From: Chryseobacterium daecheongense
Lineage (GTDB): Bacteria > Bacteroidota > Bacteroidia > Flavobacteriales > Weeksellaceae
Assembly: GCF_003729955.1 (NCBI RefSeq)
Contig: NZ_RJTX01000004.1
Location: 310,001 to 374,000 of the forward strand
Direction: 5' to 3'
DNA length: 64,000 nt
The position numbers and the translations under genes are program-made. Positions 60,652 to 64,000 of this stretch are shown one piece after another; within the stretch, counting starts at the first letter, position 1; each line of letters starts with the position of its first letter. The notes under the pieces are model-generated. The model did not search any database and was not told where the DNA came from. It saw nothing but the letters and a program-made list of their open reading frames with translations.

Positions 60652-61524
60652 TTAAATAAATTTTTCTAAAATAAAGTACAAATATACGACAGGAGCACAG
60701 ATTATGAAACTATCCAGTCTGTCTAAAATCCCTCCATGCCCCGGAATGATGTTTCCGCTGTCTTTCACGCCAAAGGTTCTTTTCAGCTGGCTTTCCACCA
60801 AATCTCCTAAAGGCGCAAAAGTGGCCACTAAAAATCCTACGATCATCCAGTTTCCACGAAGATCCGGCTGATATTTCTCTACAAAGTAAGACAGAACTAA
60901 TGTCAGGATAACCCCTCCTGCATATCCTTCCCAGGTTTTTTTAGGGGATATTTTAGGAGCCATTTTATGCTTCCCGAAAAACTTCCCTGCCAAATAAGCA
61001 AAAGTATCACTACTCCAGATGAGGATAAACAGAAATAGTACTTCCAGTGAAAATGTCTGATTATAAGTAGAATATTTTGGTAATCCCAATGCAAAACTAA
61101 AGGGTAATGCCACATAAATAACTGTGAAAATCAGTTTTCCACTGTCATAATAGAGCTCGTTCGGATATTTGAATAATGTAACTACCGCAATGGCAATCAA
61201 AGCTAGGGCTAATATTTCATTTAATCTGAAGTCAAAGTAAAAATCATGGTAGAAATACCTTTTGGAGAACATATAAAATATGACCACAATAACAGGAAAG
61301 ACAACCCATTTTTCATACCCTTTTCCAAATTTCATGATTTTCACGCATTCCCATGAACCAACAATCATCAAAACAGTAATCAATAAGTAATACAGATACT
61401 GCTGCTGAATAACTTCAGGTGAAATAGAGTTAATGAGCCGGGCTCCAAGCGGAGAAGTACAAAGGATGATAATTGCAATATATACAATTCCGGAAATGGT
61501 TCTTTGTATGAGGTTTTTATCCAA
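60652..61524 (-). CDS. cdsA: Phosphatidate cytidylyltransferase
   Basis: The enzyme makes CDP-diacylglycerol from phosphatidate and CTP, the branch point of phospholipid synthesis. The 290-residue protein has about eight membrane helices. The signature near the C-terminus is present (KMAPKISPKKTWEGYAGG, then GDLVESQLKRTFGVKDSGN and PGHGGILDRLDS). Translation begins at TTG 61524, since no in-frame ATG fits nearby; the LUD gene ends 24 bases upstream. psd follows. Confidence 0.95.
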   Translation of the reverse strand: MDKNLIQRTISGIVYIAIIILCTSPLGARLINSISPEVIQQQYLYYLLITVLMIVGSWECVKIMKFGKGYEKWVVFPVIVVIFYMFSKRYFYHDFYFDFRLNEILALALIAIAVVTLFKYPNELYYDSGKLIFTVIYVALPFSFALGLPKYSTYNQTFSLEVLFLFILIWSSDTFAYLAGKFFGKHKMAPKISPKKTWEGYAGGVILTLVLSYFVEKYQPDLRGNWMIVGFLVATFAPLGDLVESQLKRTFGVKDSGNIIPGHGGILDRLDSFIICAPVVYLYFILEKFI

Positions 61525-61548
61525 AATTAAAATTTTATAAGTTGATGC

Positions 61549-62130
61549 TTAATCTTCAAGCAGCAATAAAAACAGTTTTGTATTGGAATTGGAAGAACTG
61601 TCTAGTTTTGATTGGCTTCCGCTGATGGAAGTAAGGTTCTTAATATTTCCATTCCTTTTGATTTTCCCCATCGCATCATTTAGATTGTTAACGATCTGGG
61701 AAACATTGGCCATAATAATAATTTTATCAGGAAGTCTTGACGAATGATAGTGGAGAATATTGTTATGAGAAAGCATAATTCTGCCATCATACGCAATAAG
61801 ATATTCGCACGTAATAAACGCAGCATCATTAGAATGGGCAAGCTCTGAAGTATAAGGTGTTTTCACCACATTCAAAAAGCTTTGAAGTTCTTTGTCCCAA
61901 CAAAAAATATTGTGGATACCTTCTATTTTGACAATCTGATTTAAAGTCTGAAGCGCTTCAGCCTCATCTGCACAGTAGTTGAAAAAACCTCCGGAATGCG
62001 TAAACAATTGGGCAAACTTATAGTCAAGATCCGCGTTTTTCAACGAATCCCCAAGCTTCTCCAAACTCTGTTTGTCCTCTTCTTCAGGCTGGTTGGTAAG
62101 TTTGCTTACAATTTTCTTAAATAAACTCAA
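61549..62130 (-). CDS. LUD-domain protein (LutC/YkgG-like)
   Basis: A 193-residue cytoplasmic protein with a lactate-utilisation domain (LUD) fold. It has LKNADLDYKFAQLFTHSGGFF near the start, ITCEYLIAYDGRIMLS, and a LPDKIIIMANVSQIV block. Family members work with iron-sulfur and flavin partners in lactate oxidation, but no lutA or lutB gene is near. In Bacteroidetes this gene is often found between ftsH and cdsA, so its role here may differ. The start is TTG 62130, with the -7 box TACTTTTG 28 bases upstream. Confidence 0.82.
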   Translation of the reverse strand: MSLFKKIVSKLTNQPEEEDKQSLEKLGDSLKNADLDYKFAQLFTHSGGFFNYCADEAEALQTLNQIVKIEGIHNIFCWDKELQSFLNVVKTPYTSELAHSNDAAFITCEYLIAYDGRIMLSHNNILHYHSSRLPDKIIIMANVSQIVNNLNDAMGKIKRNGNIKNLTSISGSQSKLDSSSNSNTKLFLLLLED

Positions 62131-62157
62131 CTTAAATTATTTTTAGTCAACTTTATA

Positions 62158-62165
62158 CAAAAGTA
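62158..62165 (-). promoter_or_regulatory. -7 box of the LUD-cdsA-psd operon
   Basis: TACTTTTG on the minus strand (complement of 62158-62165), 27 bases before the TTG start; an ftsH terminator precedes it. Confidence 0.5.
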
Positions 62166-62209
62166 AAAAATTAATTATATAGATTCTAAAAAAGTGTCCT
62201 TAAATATGA

Positions 62210-62242
62210 AAAAACCTGGTAATTTTGAATTACCAGGTTTAT
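62210..62242 (-). terminator. Terminator of ftsH
   Basis: AAACCTGGTAATT (62212-62224) pairs with AATTACCAGGTTT (62228-62240); the minus-strand transcript ends in T. Confidence 0.88.
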
Positions 62243-62265
62243 ATTTTGATCAGTTTGAGACGTTT

Positions 62266-64000
62266 TTAAAGCTGAGACGGGCTTTCAGGAGCCTGAATTT
62301 CGCTTTCTTCCACCTCTTCTTTCTCTTTTATTGTAGGAATGGTATTCGTTACCGGTTTCTCCGTTAATTCCGGATCCCAGGCTCTTTTTCCGAATACTTC
62401 TTCTAAATCTTCACGGAAGATAACTTCTTTTTCTAAAAGCTTATTAGCCAGTGCATCTAATTTATCTTTATTCTCGGTAAGAATCTGTACAGCTCTTTCA
62501 TATTGATCCTCAATCAATCTCTTGATTTCTGCATCAATTTTGGTTGCTGTCTCTTCAGAATATGGTTTTCCGAAAGAATATTCAGATTGCCCTGAACTGT
62601 CATAGTAAGAAATATTACCGATATTCGGGCTTAATCCATAGATCGTTACCATTGCCTGAGCTCTTTTTGTTACACTTTCCAGATCAGAAAGCGCTCCTGT
62701 AGAAATATTATTGAATATTACCTGCTCTGCTGCTCTACCTCCCAATGTGGCGCACATTTCGTCCAGCATTTGCTCAGTAGTAGTAAGCTGTCTTTCTTCA
62801 GGAAGGTACCATGCTGCCCCTAAAGAACGTCCTCTTGGTACAATTGTTACTTTTAATAGTGGAGATGCGTGTTCTACCAACCATGAGATTGTAGCATGTC
62901 CTGCTTCATGATAAGCCACTCTTTTCTTTTCAGAAGGTTTAATGGCTTTATTTTTCTTTTCAAGACCTCCGATGATCCTGTCTACCGCATCAAGGAAATC
63001 CTGTTTATTTACAGACTCATGATTATTTCTAGCCGCGATAAGTGCTGCCTCATTACAAACATTGGCAATATCCGCTCCACTGAATCCAGGAGTTTGCTTG
63101 GCAAGGAATTCTCTGTCTACATTATCCGCTAATTTGATTTTCTTTAAGTGAACATCAAAAATCTGTCTTCTTTCATGTAATTCCGGAAGATCCACATAAA
63201 TAGATCTGTCAAAACGCCCCGCTCTCATCAAAGCTTTATCAAGAATATCCGCTCTGTTGGTAGCTGCCATTACAATAACGTTGGTATCTGTTCCGAAACC
63301 ATCCATTTCCGTAAGAAGCTGGTTCAGGGTATTTTCTCTTTCATCATTTCCGCCAGAGAAGTTGTTTTTCCCTCTTGCACGTCCAATCGCATCAATCTCA
63401 TCGATGAAAATAATCGCGGGAGATTTCGCTTTTGCCTGCGCAAACAGATCTCTTACTCTGGAAGCTCCTACCCCAACAAACATTTCAACGAAATCTGAAC
63501 CTGAAAGCGAGAAGAAAGGAACCTTAGCTTCACCTGCAACGGCTTTCGCCAATAATGTTTTACCTGTTCCCGGAGGACCCACCAAAAGAACTCCTTTCGG
63601 AATTTTACCTCCCAGTTTGGTATACTTTTCAGAGTTTTTAAGGAAATCCACGACTTCCTGAACTTCTTCTTTTGCCCCTTCTAATCCCGCAACATCCTTA
63701 AATGTTACCTGGATTCTTTCTTTTTCATCAAAAAGCTTCGCTTTAGATTTTCCGATAGAGAAAATTTGTCCACCAGGACCTCCACCACCCCCCATTCTTC
63801 TGAACAGAAGAAAATAGAATAATCCTAAGATGGCGATCCAGATCAATGCAGAAACTAAAATATCCGTGAACGGACTTTTTCCTGCTCCATAATCCTTAGT
63901 GGTTTTTAGATTAGCGTTATCGGCTTTTATTTTATCAAATTTTTGAAGAAAAAGCTGAAGGTCTCCATATTTTACAGTATAATCTGCTTTAGGAGCCATT
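62266..64000 (-). CDS. ftsH: ATP-dependent zinc metalloprotease FtsH (N-terminus cut by window)
   Basis: FtsH is a membrane-anchored AAA+ protease that degrades misfolded and regulatory membrane proteins. The visible 577 residues, entering from the right edge, include one membrane helix (ALIWIAILGLFYFLLF), the AAA module with Walker A GPPGTGKTLLAKA and Walker B FIDEIDA, and the zinc motif HEAGH in VAYHEAGHATIS. An acidic, serine- and glutamate-rich C-terminal tail follows. Family members have about 640-680 residues, so some 70-90 N-terminal residues lie outside. The ATG near 63999 is internal and not the start. A terminator follows the stop. Confidence 0.96.
   Translation of the reverse strand, partial: MAPKADYTVKYGDLQLFLQKFDKIKADNANLKTTKDYGAGKSPFTDILVSALIWIAILGLFYFLLFRRMGGGGGPGGQIFSIGKSKAKLFDEKERIQVTFKDVAGLEGAKEEVQEVVDFLKNSEKYTKLGGKIPKGVLLVGPPGTGKTLLAKAVAGEAKVPFFSLSGSDFVEMFVGVGASRVRDLFAQAKAKSPAIIFIDEIDAIGRARGKNNFSGGNDERENTLNQLLTEMDGFGTDTNVIVMAATNRADILDKALMRAGRFDRSIYVDLPELHERRQIFDVHLKKIKLADNVDREFLAKQTPGFSGADIANVCNEAALIAARNNHESVNKQDFLDAVDRIIGGLEKKNKAIKPSEKKRVAYHEAGHATISWLVEHASPLLKVTIVPRGRSLGAAWYLPEERQLTTTEQMLDEMCATLGGRAAEQVIFNNISTGALSDLESVTKRAQAMVTIYGLSPNIGNISYYDSSGQSEYSFGKPYSEETATKIDAEIKRLIEDQYERAVQILTENKDKLDALANKLLEKEVIFREDLEEVFGKRAWDPELTEKPVTNTIPTIKEKEEVEESEIQAPESPSQL

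Noticed and set aside
1..64000. CRISPR arrays, insertion sequences, prophage, tRNA or rRNA genes
   Set aside because: No regularly spaced repeats, transposase, integrase or clover-leaf candidates were seen in the intergenic DNA.

Overview
The window is AT-rich, densely coded DNA from a member of the Bacteroidota, most likely family Weeksellaceae and plausibly Chryseobacterium or a close relative. The support is: proteins carrying type IX secretion (T9SS) C-terminal domains of both type A and type B, exosortase F with its partner, many SPII lipoproteins with acidic residues after the cysteine, TonB-dependent receptors, a Rho factor with a long disordered insertion, and repeated copies of the Bacteroidetes -7 promoter box TAnnTTTG just upstream of genes. 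The genus is an inference; no rRNA or tRNA gene is present.

Layout. 1-2.3 kb: end of a probable glycosyltransferase, a lipoprotein and a serine-acetyltransferase-like enzyme. 2.5-6.0 kb: a bicarbonate-type cluster (beta-carbonic anhydrase, small exported protein, SulP transporter, second beta-carbonic anhydrase). 6.1-13.9 kb, minus strand: pth, a lipoprotein, three tandem paralogous exported proteins and mfd. 14-19.7 kb: a papain-like lipoprotein and its neighbour, small lipoproteins, an 81-residue repeat protein, a GH3-family protein and an MFS transporter. 19.7-31 kb: four large T9SS type B adhesin-like paralogues in two pairs around dnaB and rnhA. 31.1-34.2 kb: a nitroreductase-like gene, nadB and nadC. 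34.4-39.7 kb: a TonB receptor, a small membrane protein, asd and a cation diffusion facilitator. 39.7-40.7 kb: xrtF and its associated gene. 40.7-43.7 kb: amgK, a RapZ C-terminal-domain protein, murU and a LOG protein. 44.8-51.5 kb: a TonB receptor and DUF5689 lipoprotein operon divergent from a secreted nuclease. 51.6-55 kb: superoxide dismutase, rho and DUF4293. 55.2-58.5 kb: M28 peptidase, MsbA-like ABC exporter and DUF1801. 58.5-64 kb, minus strand: a PNGase F-like T9SS cargo protein, psd, cdsA, a LUD protein and the truncated ftsH.

How the genes fit together. Most of the window is core housekeeping (replication, NAD synthesis, repair-coupled transcription, phospholipid synthesis, tRNA recycling) mixed with envelope and secreted functions. 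The strongest unusual signals are the four adhesins, whose N- and C-terminal halves are paired in every combination and share a 77-bp perfect repeat; the RapZ sensor-domain gene between two cell-wall-recycling enzymes; a candidate nucleic-acid scavenging locus; a PNGase F homologue with all three catalytic acids apparently kept; a tiny repeat protein whose two repeats are identical in protein but differ in 10 of 15 codons; and several promoters placed so that transcripts would be leaderless. I found no CRISPR array, insertion sequence, phage or RNA gene, and no gene-free stretch longer than 300 bases.
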